Positions 52,861-62,921 of a stretch of 64,000 nucleotides of DNA are shown in pieces (the stretch's first letter is position 1; every line of letters begins with the position of its first letter). The DNA lies in NCBI GenBank assembly GCA_947499565.1, contig CANMOV010000001.1, positions 1,240,001-1,304,000 of the forward strand. The letters run 5' to 3'. The translations under genes were made by a program, and so were the position numbers. This DNA is from an uncultured Croceitalea sp. Its GTDB lineage: Bacteria > Bacteroidota > Bacteroidia > Flavobacteriales > Flavobacteriaceae. Below the pieces are notes generated by a model that did not search any database, had not been told where the DNA came from, and saw nothing but the letters and a program-made list of their open reading frames with translations.

Positions 52861-55800
52861 ATGAGTATTTTAAATTCTGTATTAAAGGTTTTTGTAGGAG
52901 ACAAATCGGAGAAAGATGTAAAATCTATGCAGCCTTTGGTCAAAAAGATTAAGTCTTTTGAGCAAGAATTAGAAGCCATAAGTCATGATGAGCTTCGCCA
53001 AAAAACAGTTTCTTTTAAGGCTAAAATTCAAGAGAACTGTAAAGATATAAACGATAAGATTGCCAAACTAAAAGAAGAAGTAGAGGTTTCTGCAGATATT
53101 GATAGAAATGAAGAAATCTACACTGAAATCGACAAGCTTAATGAAGATGCCTATAAAATTTCTGAAGATACTTTAAATGAAATCCTGCCGGAAGCATTTG
53201 CTGTAGTAAAAGAGACGGCAAAGCGTTTCGCCAATAACAAAACTATTACTGTTATTGCAAGCGAGTTTGACAGGTCATTATCAGGTACTGCTGATTATGT
53301 AACCTTAGAAGGCGATAATGCGGTATGGCAAAACTCATGGGATGCTGCAGGAAAAGAAGTAACATGGGATATGATTCATTACGATGTCCAGCTTATTGGA
53401 GGCATCGCATTGCATCAAGGTAAAATTGCAGAAATGCAAACAGGTGAAGGTAAAACCTTGGTTGCTACACTTCCGCTCTATTTAAATGCACTTTCAGGTA
53501 AAGGTGCTCACTTAGTTACTGTAAATGATTATTTAGCCAAACGAGATAGTGCATGGATGGCTCCAATCTTTCAATTTCATGGACTTACTATAGATTGCAT
53601 AGACAAGCATCAACCAAACTCAGAAGGACGTCGTGCAGCATACAATGCAGACATCACCTACGGTACCAATAACGAATTTGGTTTTGATTACCTAAGGGAT
53701 AATATGGCGCATACCCCAAGTGATTTGGTACAAAGACCACATCATTATGCAATTGTGGATGAAGTAGATTCCGTATTGGTCGATGATGCAAGAACACCTT
53801 TAATAATTTCTGGCCCTGTACCAGAAGGGGACCGTCATGAATTTATTGAGCTTAAGCCAAAAGTAGCTGATATTGTTCAAAAACAACGTCAGCATTTAAC
53901 CGGCGTATTAGCAGAAGCTAAAAAATTAATAGCTGCTGGTGATTCAAAAGAGGGAGGTTTTTTATTGCTAAGAGTTCACCGTGGACTACCAAAAAACAAG
54001 GCGCTAATTAAATTTTTGAGCGAAGAAGGCGTGAAACAGTTGTTGCAAAAGACAGAGAATTTCTACATGCAAGACAACAACCGTGAAATGCCTAAAGTAG
54101 ATGAAGATCTCTTATTCACTATTGAAGAAAAAAACAATCAAATAGAGCTTACTGATAAAGGAATTGACCTTATTTCTGGTGATATGGACAAAGAATTCTT
54201 TGTTATGCCAGATATTGGTGGGGAAATCGCAAAAATTGAAAATCAAGAACTTGAGATTGAAAAAGAAGCAGAACTCAAAGAAGAACTTTTCAAAGAATTT
54301 GCTGTAAAAAGTGAGCGTATACATACCATGAGTCAGCTGTTAAAAGCGTATACACTCTTTGAAAAAGATGTAGAGTATGTGGTTATGGACAACAAGGTGA
54401 TGATTGTAGATGAGCAGACCGGTCGTATCATGGATGGTCGCCGTTACTCAGATGGATTACACCAAGCCATAGAAGCTAAGGAAAATGTAAAAATTGAAGC
54501 TCTAACGCAAACCTTTGCAACGGTAACGCTTCAAAACTATTTTAGAATGTATAACAAGCTTTCAGGGATGACTGGTACTGCCGTCACTGAAGCTGGTGAG
54601 TTCTGGGAAATTTATAAACTTGATGTTGTAGAAATTCCAACCAATCGTCCAATTGCACGTGATGATAGACACGATTTAATCTACAAGACAAAACGAGAAA
54701 AATACAACGCTATAATTGAAGAAGTAACGGGCTTATCAAAAGCTGGAAGACCAGTATTAATTGGTACAACTTCAGTAGAAATATCTGAATTACTTTCTAA
54801 ATTACTAAGCGTTCGAAAAATTCCTCATAATGTACTAAATGCAAAATTGCATAAAAAAGAAGCAGATGTTGTAGCAGAAGCTGGTCAAGGAGGTATTGTA
54901 ACAATAGCAACAAACATGGCCGGTCGTGGTACAGATATAAAACTTTCAGAAGAAGTTAAAGCTGCTGGCGGTTTAGCTATCGTTGGTACAGAAAGACATG
55001 ACTCTAGACGTGTAGACAGACAATTGCGTGGTCGTTCTGGACGTCAGGGGGATCCAGGAAGTTCTCAGTTTTATGTCTCTTTAGAAGATAATTTAATGCG
55101 CTTGTTTGGTTCTGACAGAGTTGCCAAAATGATGGATAGAATGGGCCTTGAAGAAGGTGAGGTAATCCAACACTCGATGATGACTAAATCTATTGAACGC
55201 GCCCAGAAAAAAGTGGAGGAAAATAACTTTGGTATTCGTAAACGATTATTGGAGTATGATGATGTCATGAATGCCCAAAGAGAAGTTGTTTACAAAAGAA
55301 GACGCCATGCGTTGCAAGGTGAAAGATTAAAAGTGGACATCGCTAATATGGTTTATGACACTTGTGAAGTCATTTCAGAAACCAATAAAATGGCAGATGA
55401 TTTCAAAAATTTTGAATTTGAACTTATCAAATACTTTTCTATTACTTCCCCAGTATCAGAAGAAGAGTTTAATAGATTAGGTTTCCAAGAAATTGCAAAT
55501 AAGGTTTATAAAATTGCTTATGAGCATTACCAACAAAAAATGGAACGTAGTGCTGCTACTGCATTTGAGGTAATCAAAAAAGTATACGAAGATCAAACCA
55601 ATAAATTTGAGCGTATTGTTGTACCATTTACGGATGGAATTAAATCTTTAAATGTAGTTACTAACTTAAAAGAGGCTTACGATAGCAATGGTAAGCAGTT
55701 GGTAACCGATTTTGAAAAGAATATTACCCTAGCAATTATTGATGACTCATGGAAAACCCATTTACGTAAAATGGATGAGTTAAAACAATCTGTACAATTG

Positions 55801-56223
55801 GCTGTGCACGAGCAAAAAGATCCTTTGCTTATTTATAAGTTTGAAGCTTTTGAGCTTTTTAAGAGTATGATTGATAAAGTGAATAAAGAGGTTATTTCAT
55901 TCCTGTTTAAAGGAGAATTACCTACTGAAAACACCAATCAGATTCAAGAAGCTAGAAATGTAAGAAGGCCAAAAGAAAAATTACAAGTCTCCAAAGAAGA
56001 GATTCCAAATAGCGATGAGTTAGCGGCTCAAAACAGAGCTGCTGGGCAATCACAGGGTCAAAGACCACAGAAAACAGAGACAATAGTGCGTGATAAGCCA
56101 AAAATTGGTAGAAATGATCGTGTTACAATTAAAAATGTAATGTCTGGTGAAAGTAAGGTTGTAAAATACAAACAAGCCGAACCGCTTATTGACAAAGGCG
56201 ATTGGGTACTAATTGAAGACTAA
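52861..56223 (+). CDS. secA: Preprotein translocase ATPase SecA
   Basis: The 1,120-aa protein has Walker A at about 194-200 (QTGEGKTLVATLP), VTVNDYLAKRDS, DEVDSVLVDDARTPLIISGP, a preprotein cross-linking domain, NBD2 (MAGRGTDIKLS, GRSGRQGDPGSSQFYVSLED) and the helical scaffold (DDSWKTHLRKMDELKQSVQL). It is longer than E. coli SecA because of insertions around residues 330-480 that are usual in Bacteroidota. The C-terminal zinc motif (CxCx8HC) is absent; the protein ends GDWVLIED. It drives Sec export at the inner membrane, essential for the many signal-peptide proteins here. Confidence 0.97.
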   Translation: MSILNSVLKVFVGDKSEKDVKSMQPLVKKIKSFEQELEAISHDELRQKTVSFKAKIQENCKDINDKIAKLKEEVEVSADIDRNEEIYTEIDKLNEDAYKISEDTLNEILPEAFAVVKETAKRFANNKTITVIASEFDRSLSGTADYVTLEGDNAVWQNSWDAAGKEVTWDMIHYDVQLIGGIALHQGKIAEMQTGEGKTLVATLPLYLNALSGKGAHLVTVNDYLAKRDSAWMAPIFQFHGLTIDCIDKHQPNSEGRRAAYNADITYGTNNEFGFDYLRDNMAHTPSDLVQRPHHYAIVDEVDSVLVDDARTPLIISGPVPEGDRHEFIELKPKVADIVQKQRQHLTGVLAEAKKLIAAGDSKEGGFLLLRVHRGLPKNKALIKFLSEEGVKQLLQKTENFYMQDNNREMPKVDEDLLFTIEEKNNQIELTDKGIDLISGDMDKEFFVMPDIGGEIAKIENQELEIEKEAELKEELFKEFAVKSERIHTMSQLLKAYTLFEKDVEYVVMDNKVMIVDEQTGRIMDGRRYSDGLHQAIEAKENVKIEALTQTFATVTLQNYFRMYNKLSGMTGTAVTEAGEFWEIYKLDVVEIPTNRPIARDDRHDLIYKTKREKYNAIIEEVTGLSKAGRPVLIGTTSVEISELLSKLLSVRKIPHNVLNAKLHKKEADVVAEAGQGGIVTIATNMAGRGTDIKLSEEVKAAGGLAIVGTERHDSRRVDRQLRGRSGRQGDPGSSQFYVSLEDNLMRLFGSDRVAKMMDRMGLEEGEVIQHSMMTKSIERAQKKVEENNFGIRKRLLEYDDVMNAQREVVYKRRRHALQGERLKVDIANMVYDTCEVISETNKMADDFKNFEFELIKYFSITSPVSEEEFNRLGFQEIANKVYKIAYEHYQQKMERSAATAFEVIKKVYEDQTNKFERIVVPFTDGIKSLNVVTNLKEAYDSNGKQLVTDFEKNITLAIIDDSWKTHLRKMDELKQSVQLAVHEQKDPLLIYKFEAFELFKSMIDKVNKEVISFLFKGELPTENTNQIQEARNVRRPKEKLQVSKEEIPNSDELAAQNRAAGQSQGQRPQKTETIVRDKPKIGRNDRVTIKNVMSGESKVVKYKQAEPLIDKGDWVLIED

Positions 56224-56252
56224 AAACTTTAAAATAAACGCAATATCAATTT

Positions 56253-56281
56253 ACGGTAACCAAATTTAGGTTACCGTTTTT
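56253..56281 (+). terminator. Intrinsic terminator after secA
   Basis: ACGGTAACC (56253-56261) pairs with GGTTACCGT (56269-56277) around AAATTTA, followed by TTTT. It lies 30 bp after the secA stop. Confidence 0.85.
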
Positions 56282-56380
56282 GATTATGTAGTAAAACATA
56301 TTTAGATTTACAGTATAGTTTAGTCCCCAAACCTAAAAATCATAGTTCTTTTTTGAACTTAATGAAATAACCAATTTAGC

Positions 56381-57598
56381 ATGAACATTCCGACTAAGGA
56401 TAATTATAGATTGCAAGACAAAACTCAATTGGTTTTAAAAGTCAATTACTTTGCTTGTCTTTTTTCTTTAGTTTTTGGACTAATCTGCTTCTTTTTACTC
56501 AATGTAAAAGGGGTTGTGCCTTATTTCTTTTTTGCATTTTCAGGGCTTAATTTCGTAAATACCTTACTTCTCAAAATACATAATAACCTTACACTTACGT
56601 ATAATATCACTTCAATCCTAGCAATGATTTGTGGTATTATAATAACACTCTACAGTGGAGGCATTCGTAGTCCCTTCATTTTTGTTTTAGCAATTGTTGT
56701 TTTTGCAGGTTATGTAACCACCAAAGTTTACGGCAAAATATATCTCTTTATCAACCTCCTCCTGGTTGCGCTTATTTTTCTGCATGATATAAGTAATCTT
56801 AATCATGCCCACGATACCATTCCTGAAGTATCAAAAGATTGGTTTGCATTTTTAAGTATTTTATTCGCAGTGTATTTATTGGGTGGAGTATTTGGAAGAA
56901 ATCTACTCAAGGCGCATCATAAGCTTTACAAATCTAGAAGAGAAGTTCAAGCGCGTATCGAAGAAAAAGAAACGCTTTTAAAAGAAGTACATCACCGCGT
57001 TAAAAATAATCTTCAAACTGTATCCAGTCTATTAAGTTTACAGTCAAGGTCTATAGAAGATAAAAAAATAAGCAGTATTATAAAGAGTAGTCAAAACAGA
57101 GTGGTATCTATGGCAATGGTGCACGAAATGCTTTATAAGAGAGATGATTACTTATCAAAAATTGAATTGAAACCATATATAGAAGAATTATGTGGGTATC
57201 TAATTCGTTCTATAAAAGGCAGCACTAATACAATTGATTTAAAACTTGAAATACCTGATATTAAGTTAAGTATTGACACTGTTATTCCGTTAGGACTTAT
57301 TATCAATGAAACCGTTACCAATGCTTTAAAATATGGCTTTCCAGAGGAAAAAAAGGGCGCCATATTAATTAAATTAGGTGATACTGGGGAAAGTAAGTAT
57401 GAATTATACCTTGGCGACAATGGAATAGGTTTTCCTGAAGATGTTAATCCAAAGAATTCTAAATCATTAGGTTTAAAGTTAATTCACAATTTATCACGTC
57501 AACTAAGAGGTACAATAGAGCGCGATACTGCTGCTAAAGGCACCTATTATCGAATTGTTTTTGAAGAAATTATCGAAGAATTTAATTCGGTAGATTAA
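56381..57598 (+). CDS. Membrane sensor histidine kinase, HisKA_2 type
   Basis: The 405-aa protein has five or six N-terminal membrane helices (residues about 22-175) without a large periplasmic sensor. A HisKA_2 domain follows with the phosphoacceptor in KEVHHRVKNNLQTVSSLLSL (H204 or H205). The HATPase domain has N-box INETVTNALKYGFP, G1 DNGIGFPED and G2 KSLGLKLIHNLSRQLRG. This HWE/HisKA_2 group often works with stand-alone or remote regulators, and no response regulator gene is adjacent. The signal is unknown. Confidence 0.9.
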   Translation: MNIPTKDNYRLQDKTQLVLKVNYFACLFSLVFGLICFFLLNVKGVVPYFFFAFSGLNFVNTLLLKIHNNLTLTYNITSILAMICGIIITLYSGGIRSPFIFVLAIVVFAGYVTTKVYGKIYLFINLLLVALIFLHDISNLNHAHDTIPEVSKDWFAFLSILFAVYLLGGVFGRNLLKAHHKLYKSRREVQARIEEKETLLKEVHHRVKNNLQTVSSLLSLQSRSIEDKKISSIIKSSQNRVVSMAMVHEMLYKRDDYLSKIELKPYIEELCGYLIRSIKGSTNTIDLKLEIPDIKLSIDTVIPLGLIINETVTNALKYGFPEEKKGAILIKLGDTGESKYELYLGDNGIGFPEDVNPKNSKSLGLKLIHNLSRQLRGTIERDTAAKGTYYRIVFEEIIEEFNSVD

Positions 57599-57649
57599 CT
57601 GGCTTTGTTTCTTTATCTTTAGTGAATAACTAAAAATGAGACCAGCCAA

Positions 57650-60166
57650 ATGTTCAAGAAATTCCTTCTTGTAGCACTATGTTTTAGTGGTACACTATCA
57701 GCCCAAGACTACTTTTTTAAAAAATTTCATCCCTTTAATTCTGAGATTCCTTCTCCTAAAGAATTTTTAGGTTATGGTATTGGAGAACATCATACTAGGC
57801 ATGATTTAATCGTTAGTTATTTAACCAAGTTGGCTGAAGTTTCCGATAGGGCAAGTATTCATGAGTATGGTAAAACTCATGAAGGTAGAAAATTGGTTAT
57901 TCTTACAGTGACTGCACCGGAAAATCACGAAAATCTAGACAATCTCAAAAATCAGCATTTGGCATTTACTGACCCTAGTAAATCGCCTACAAATTATAAT
58001 GAGGTTCCCATTTTTATTAACCTTGGATATAATGTCCATGGTAATGAACCATCTAGTTCAGAAGCTGCACTTCTTGCAGCGTACACTATGGTTGCTTCCG
58101 AAAATCCGGAAATTTTAAACTATATAAAAAATTCTGTCATTTTTATTGACCCTACAATTAATCCAGACGGGCGAGATAGGCATACCCAATGGGCAAATAT
58201 GTACCAGGGAACTCCTCTAGTTGCTGACCCTCAAGATGCAGAACATAATGAATATTGGCCCATGGGGAGGACTAATCACTATTGGTTTGATTTAAATCGC
58301 GACTGGCTTTTGGGTATAAATCCAGAGAGTAGAGGCAAATTAACTTGGTACCATGAATGGTATCCAAATGTAGTTACAGATTTTCATGAGATGGGTAGCC
58401 AAAGCTCTTATTTCTTTGAACCTATGAAAACTAATGGCTCCTTAAATCCAATTATGCCCAAAGAAAATTATGAAGATTTAAACAACCTCTTTGGCGACTA
58501 CTTTTCTAAAGCCTTAGATAGTATTGGGTCATTTTACTTTTCAAAAGAAGTGTTTGATGGAACTTATCCAGGCTATGGTTCTTCGTATCCAGATTTACAA
58601 GGCGGCCTTGGGCTTTTATTTGAACAAGCTAGCTCTCGTGGACATAAACAAAAAACGGCGTTTGGAGAAATTACTTTTCCTTTTACAATTAGAAACCAAT
58701 ACACATCAAGCATAACAACAGTAAAAGCTGCGGTAGAAAATAAAGCATACCTAAGAGAGTATCAGCAAAGTTTTTTTAAGAGTGCTTTAAGTAATTCAAC
58801 ACAATCAAAAGTAAGAGGTTACTCATTTAAAGATGATTATGATAAAAATCGAGTTAAAGCATTTATAGATAAGCTTTTATTACATAAAATAGATATTTAT
58901 GAATCTGGTGATAGTTTTGTAGTCCCTACAAAACAACCTCAATATAGAATGGTGCAAACTATGTTTGAGACCTATAGTAAGTATCAAGATAGTGTCTATT
59001 ATGATGCCTCCGCATGGTCTGTCGCCAATTTTTATAATATGAAGTACAAACCGGTTACTAATTTAAATTTAGGGATCAAAGTTACTGCTACAGATAACCT
59101 GATTAAATTAACTCCTTTACAAAAAACGGACTATGCATATATTATTGACTATGATGATTATAATGCCACTGCAGCGTTAAATTATCTTCAAATGAATGGT
59201 GTTGTAGTCTCTTCAGCATTTAAGCCATTTACCGCGAAAACTACTGTTGGAACAGTTTCTTTTAACTATGGTGCGTTGGTTATCCCTGTTAGCCTGCAGA
59301 AAAAAGATTCAAACCAAATTTATAGTTTAATTAAAAAAGCTCAAGAAAAATTTAGCGTACCAGCATATGCTGTTTCAACAGGTTATAGTCAAAAAGGAAT
59401 CGATTTAGGAAGTCGTTATGTTTCGCCTATTACACAACCAAAAGCCATAATGTTGATTGGAAATGGAGTAAGATCATACGAAGCTGGAGAAGTTTGGCAT
59501 TTATTAGATACACGGGTGCATATGCCAATTACAAAAGTTCCTATTCGAAATTTTAATCGTATAAATTTTGACAAATACAACACCCTAGTTATGGTTTCTG
59601 GAAGGTATAATTTTACTGGAAAACAGCAGGAAAAAATAAAAGATTGGATAAGCAAAGGAAATACAATGATAACTATCGGGTCGGCTTCTAAATGGGCAGT
59701 TGATAAAAAATTGGTCAAAGAAAAATTAATTAAACCCGATGAAAAAGATTCTACCGCTATGGTTGCCAGAAAACCTTATGTAGATGCTTCTGAAAATATC
59801 GGTAAAAAAGCAGTTGGCGGAGTTATTTTTAAAGTGGATTTAGATGTCACACATCCTTTAGCATTTGGCTATAGAGATAATCAGATACCAGTTTACAAAA
59901 ACAACTCTGTTTGGTTAGCCCCTAGCAAAAATGAATATGCCACGGTAGCAAAATATTCTAAAAACGCGCATATAGATGGTTTTATAACTAAAAAAAATAA
60001 AGAAGAATTTCTTAAGCTTTCTGCATCTTTATTAGTAAGCAAAGTCGGTGCTGGTAGAGTGGTATTATTTGCTGATAATCCAAACTTTAGAGGTTCTTGG
60101 TACGGTACAAACCGCTTATTTTTAAATGCGCTCTTTTTAGGTGATAAAATTAGAGTTCCAGAATAA
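57650..60166 (+). CDS. M14 family zinc carboxypeptidase, exported
   Basis: The 838-aa protein has a signal peptide (MFKKFLLVALCFSGTLSAQD) and an M14 domain in its first 400 residues. Zinc ligands are H130 and E133 (NVHGNEPSSSEA) and H246 (TDFHEMGSQ); the catalytic Glu is E325 (LLFEQASSRG). INPDGRDRHTQW supplies the substrate-binding Asn/Arg region. The remaining 430 residues include a class I glutamine-amidotransferase-like fold. It should trim C-terminal residues from peptides outside the cytosol. The amidohydrolase gene follows after 11 bp. Confidence 0.9.
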   Translation: MFKKFLLVALCFSGTLSAQDYFFKKFHPFNSEIPSPKEFLGYGIGEHHTRHDLIVSYLTKLAEVSDRASIHEYGKTHEGRKLVILTVTAPENHENLDNLKNQHLAFTDPSKSPTNYNEVPIFINLGYNVHGNEPSSSEAALLAAYTMVASENPEILNYIKNSVIFIDPTINPDGRDRHTQWANMYQGTPLVADPQDAEHNEYWPMGRTNHYWFDLNRDWLLGINPESRGKLTWYHEWYPNVVTDFHEMGSQSSYFFEPMKTNGSLNPIMPKENYEDLNNLFGDYFSKALDSIGSFYFSKEVFDGTYPGYGSSYPDLQGGLGLLFEQASSRGHKQKTAFGEITFPFTIRNQYTSSITTVKAAVENKAYLREYQQSFFKSALSNSTQSKVRGYSFKDDYDKNRVKAFIDKLLLHKIDIYESGDSFVVPTKQPQYRMVQTMFETYSKYQDSVYYDASAWSVANFYNMKYKPVTNLNLGIKVTATDNLIKLTPLQKTDYAYIIDYDDYNATAALNYLQMNGVVVSSAFKPFTAKTTVGTVSFNYGALVIPVSLQKKDSNQIYSLIKKAQEKFSVPAYAVSTGYSQKGIDLGSRYVSPITQPKAIMLIGNGVRSYEAGEVWHLLDTRVHMPITKVPIRNFNRINFDKYNTLVMVSGRYNFTGKQQEKIKDWISKGNTMITIGSASKWAVDKKLVKEKLIKPDEKDSTAMVARKPYVDASENIGKKAVGGVIFKVDLDVTHPLAFGYRDNQIPVYKNNSVWLAPSKNEYATVAKYSKNAHIDGFITKKNKEEFLKLSASLLVSKVGAGRVVLFADNPNFRGSWYGTNRLFLNALFLGDKIRVPE

Positions 60167-60177
60167 TCTATTATAAA

Positions 60178-61764
60178 ATGAATATGAGAAAAATACTTTT
60201 TACGCTATTCCTATTTTATGGATTAATCTCCTTTGCCCAAGAACAGCTAAGTGAAGGGCCTTTTAACCAATTGATAATTAGAGGAGTTACACTAATTAAC
60301 GGAAATGGTGCTCCACCAAGAGGTCCAATTGATATTGTCGTAGAAAATAACAAGATTGTAAAAATACAAGTGGTGGGTTACCCTGGAGTTGCAATAGCTA
60401 ATTCTAAAAGGCCTCAATTAAAAGAGGGCGGTAAAGAACTAGATTGCTCTGGAATGTATTTACTCCCTGGTTTTGTTGATATGCATGGCCATATAGGAGG
60501 AATAGCACAAGGAGCTGATTATGATTATGTTTTTAAGCTATGGATGGCTCATGGTATTACAACAGTGAGGGAACCAAGCGGTCGGGGTATAGATTGGACG
60601 CTTGATTTGAAACAAAAAAGCCTTAAAAATGAAATAGTTGCCCCAAGAATTTTTGCCTATACAGGTTTTGGACAACAGACAAAAGATTTTAATCCGTTGA
60701 ATGATGCTCCAATAACAACTCCAGCACAAGCGCGCAAATGGGTTCGAGCAAATGCAGAGCGAGGTGCGGATGGTATTAAGTTCTTTGGTGCTCCGCCAGA
60801 AATTATGGCCGCTGCTTTAGATGAAAACAAAAAACTTGGACTACGTTCTGCATGCCATCATGCGCAGTTAGACGTTGCTAGATGGAATGTTCTTAACTCC
60901 GCCAGAGCTGGTTTAACCAGCATGGAACATTGGTATGGGCTTCCAGAAGCCCTTTTTGAAGATAGGACAGTACAAAACTATCCCTTGGATTATAATTATC
61001 AAAATGAGCAGAACCGTTTTGAGGAAGCGGGTAAATTATGGAAACAAGCTGCCAAACCATATTCCGAGCATTGGAATAAGGTGATGAACGAATTAATAAG
61101 TTTGGATTTTACGCTTGATCCAACTTTTAATATTTATGAAGCTAGTAGGGATTTGCAAAGGGCAAGACGTGCTGAGTGGCATGAAGATTATACCTTGCCT
61201 TCCTTATGGGAGTTTTATCAACCTAGTAAAATAAGCCATGGTTCCTATTGGCATGATTGGGGTACAGAACAAGAAGTAGCATGGCGAGAAAACTATAAAT
61301 TATGGATGACATTTATAAATGAATATAAGAATCGTGGAGGAAGAGTAACTGCGGGTTCCGATTCTGGTTTTATCTTTCAATTATATGGTTTTGCCTATGT
61401 TAGAGAGTTAGAACTTCTCAGAGAAGCAGGGTTTCATCCTTTGGAAGTAATTAGAGCTGCAACGTTCAACGGCGCTGAAGCTTTGGGAGTTTCTAATCAA
61501 ATTGGTACCGTTGCCGTTGGAAAATTGGCAGATTTTGCCATTGTTGAAGAAAATCCACTTAAAAATCTAAAAGTACTTTATGGTACAGGTGCGCTTAAAT
61601 TGACCGAGGATAATGAAGTAGTTCGTGTAGGTGGTGTAAAGTACACTATTAAAGATGGTATTATTTTCGATTCCAAAGCGTTGTTGGAAGATGTAAAAAC
61701 TATGGTAAAGCAGGAAAAAGAAAAAATGAATTATACCATTAAACAACCTGGAATAAAAGATTAA
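60178..61764 (+). CDS. Exported metal-dependent amidohydrolase
   Basis: The 528-aa protein (ATG 60178, or 60184 giving MRKILFTLFLFYGLISFAQ) has a signal peptide and a complete binuclear metal site: H103-G-H105, K201 (carboxylated Lys, GIKFFG), H227/H228, H251 (MEHW) and D395 (GSDSG). The composite domain ends NQIGTVAVGKLADFAIVEEN. Unlike the pair at 1.4-5.8 kb, all ligands are present. Cotranscription with the M14 carboxypeptidase suggests peptide or amino-acid derivative breakdown. The exact substrate is unknown. Confidence 0.9.
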   Translation: MNMRKILFTLFLFYGLISFAQEQLSEGPFNQLIIRGVTLINGNGAPPRGPIDIVVENNKIVKIQVVGYPGVAIANSKRPQLKEGGKELDCSGMYLLPGFVDMHGHIGGIAQGADYDYVFKLWMAHGITTVREPSGRGIDWTLDLKQKSLKNEIVAPRIFAYTGFGQQTKDFNPLNDAPITTPAQARKWVRANAERGADGIKFFGAPPEIMAAALDENKKLGLRSACHHAQLDVARWNVLNSARAGLTSMEHWYGLPEALFEDRTVQNYPLDYNYQNEQNRFEEAGKLWKQAAKPYSEHWNKVMNELISLDFTLDPTFNIYEASRDLQRARRAEWHEDYTLPSLWEFYQPSKISHGSYWHDWGTEQEVAWRENYKLWMTFINEYKNRGGRVTAGSDSGFIFQLYGFAYVRELELLREAGFHPLEVIRAATFNGAEALGVSNQIGTVAVGKLADFAIVEENPLKNLKVLYGTGALKLTEDNEVVRVGGVKYTIKDGIIFDSKALLEDVKTMVKQEKEKMNYTIKQPGIKD

Positions 61765-61770
61765 AGTGTA

Positions 61771-62016
61771 CTAAGCGATTTTAGCGATACTGCTAGTTTC
61801 AAAAACTAAAGCTTTCTTTGCTCTAGTATTTTTGAATTTATATACTCTCGCTACTTTAATTTCCTTAGTCGCATGTTTTGGGTTTTCAATCCTAATTTCA
61901 GTTGCTAATACAACACCCATTTTAATAGTAGCCACTTTAGTATCTGCCTTTACATTTTGAGCAATTGCAGTTGCTCCTATGAAAAGTACAAATGTTAAGG
62001 TTAAGATTGTTTTCAT
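61771..62016 (-). CDS. Small secreted basic protein, family copy 1
   Basis: The 81-aa protein has a signal peptide (MKTILTLTFVLFIGATAIAQ) and a mature part of about 60 residues containing VARVYKFKNTRAKKALVFET. It is related to the two upstream small genes but lacks their shared C-terminal tail, ending SSIAKIA. The family is not one I recognise. The gene ends 6 bp from the convergent amidohydrolase stop, so no membrane micro-ORF follows it. The 212-bp gap upstream holds CGTTAA direct repeats 21 bp apart (62074 and 62095). Confidence 0.75.
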   Translation of the reverse strand: MKTILTLTFVLFIGATAIAQNVKADTKVATIKMGVVLATEIRIENPKHATKEIKVARVYKFKNTRAKKALVFETSSIAKIA

Positions 62017-62228
62017 GATATTGGGTTTTGTCGTTGTTATAACGCAGCTTAATCAACATCATATGTTTTGATTCGTTAAAAAGCACTAATAAATCGTTAA
62101 GTTTATTTGTTGTAGATATTATCTTACAAATAATATTATTTAATGTAAGTTTTAGATTACAGTTAATACTCTTCAATTGTTTTTGTTGTAGAAGATTTTA
62201 GTAATTATCTAAATGTAGAAACTATACT

Positions 62229-62327
62229 TTACTTAGAATAAATACTAATTAATCTCAATTTGGTTTTGCGTAAAACCGGAGTAACGATACTTAATGTAAA
62301 CGAGAAAAGAATAACTAATACTATCAT
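62229..62327 (-). CDS. 32-aa membrane micro-ORF following small secreted protein copy 2
   Basis: ATG 62327 to TAA 62229-62231 encodes MIVLVILFSFTLSIVTPVLR plus a basic tail. It starts 2 bp after the stop of copy 2 (TAATTATG), the same junction as in the neighbouring cassette. The conserved junction and hydrophobic-then-basic layout argue for translation. Function unknown. Confidence 0.45.
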   Translation of the reverse strand: MIVLVILFSFTLSIVTPVLRKTKLRLISIYSK

Positions 62328-62329
62328 AA

Positions 62330-62566
62330 TTAGGCTAATTTAGAACGGTTTCTTTTAGTCTTAAAGTTTAATTCCTTTTTAACTCTAAGGTTTTTGAACA
62401 TATACAATCTAGCAACTTCTTTTTCTAGTTTGTTAGACTTCTTAAGTTTTATGTTCAATTCAACAGTTGCGGTCTTAGTTTCAACCTTAACTTCTTTGAT
62501 AGGAGACTGAGCTATAGCTGCTGTCCCTAAGAAGATTATGAAGATTAAAGTTAAAACTGATTTCAT
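62330..62566 (-). CDS. Small secreted basic protein, family copy 2
   Basis: The 78-aa protein has a signal peptide (MKSVLTLIFIIFLGTAAIAQ) and a lysine-rich mature part with VARLYMFKNLRVKKELNFKT ending KRNRSKLA. The last 19 or so residues are almost identical to copy 3. There is no membrane segment beyond the signal and no cysteine, so it is a soluble cationic periplasmic or secreted protein. The gene is preceded by about 250 bp shared in part with copy 3. Confidence 0.75.
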   Translation of the reverse strand: MKSVLTLIFIIFLGTAAIAQSPIKEVKVETKTATVELNIKLKKSNKLEKEVARLYMFKNLRVKKELNFKTKRNRSKLA

Positions 62567-62589
62567 GATTTGGGTTTTTATTACATTGT

Positions 62590-62790
62590 AAATTTACCAT
62601 AGCATACAAACTGAAATAGATTTTGGTCGCTCTACAGCATAAAAATTTCGCTGTAAAACATTTATTGGGACAAAGTGTATTTTATCTTCGACAAACGTTT
62701 ATAACCCAAAAGACACCTCATCTATTTGAAGTGTATTTAATCGATAATTCGTTAGAGGTTGTGTATTCCGTTAGATAGTAGTTAACCTAT
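62590..62790 (-). promoter_or_regulatory. Leader region of small-protein copy 2, conserved with copy 3
   Basis: Segments such as CTATTTGAAGTGTATTTAAT (from 62722) and CTTCGACAAACGTTTATA recur, with changes, upstream of copy 3 about 590 bp away. Nearest the gene, TAAATTTACAATGTAA and TACTTTTACATTGTAA are shared and look like -7 boxes. ACAC...GTGT palindromes in both may be operators. Confidence 0.4.
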
Positions 62791-62814
62791 AAAAAGCAAA
62801 ATGCATTACTAAAA

Positions 62815-62919
62815 CTATTTTCTCACTGGTTTACGTACCAGCTTATAACTAAGTAAAATGGCACCAGTAACAAAAATTGAACTTGTAAAAAGTAATAATG
62901 CAGTTAAGAATGCAATCAT
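62815..62919 (-). CDS. 34-aa membrane micro-ORF following small secreted protein copy 3
   Basis: ATG 62919 to TAG 62815-62817 encodes MIAFLTALLLFTSSIFVTGA plus a basic tail (SYKLVRKPVRK). It begins 2 bp after the stop of copy 3 (TAATTATG) and is positioned exactly 592 bp from its counterpart at 62327. It is too short for standard gene callers. The predicted topology is one helix with the tail inside. Function unknown. Confidence 0.5.
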   Translation of the reverse strand: MIAFLTALLLFTSSIFVTGAILLSYKLVRKPVRK

Positions 62920-62921
62920 AA

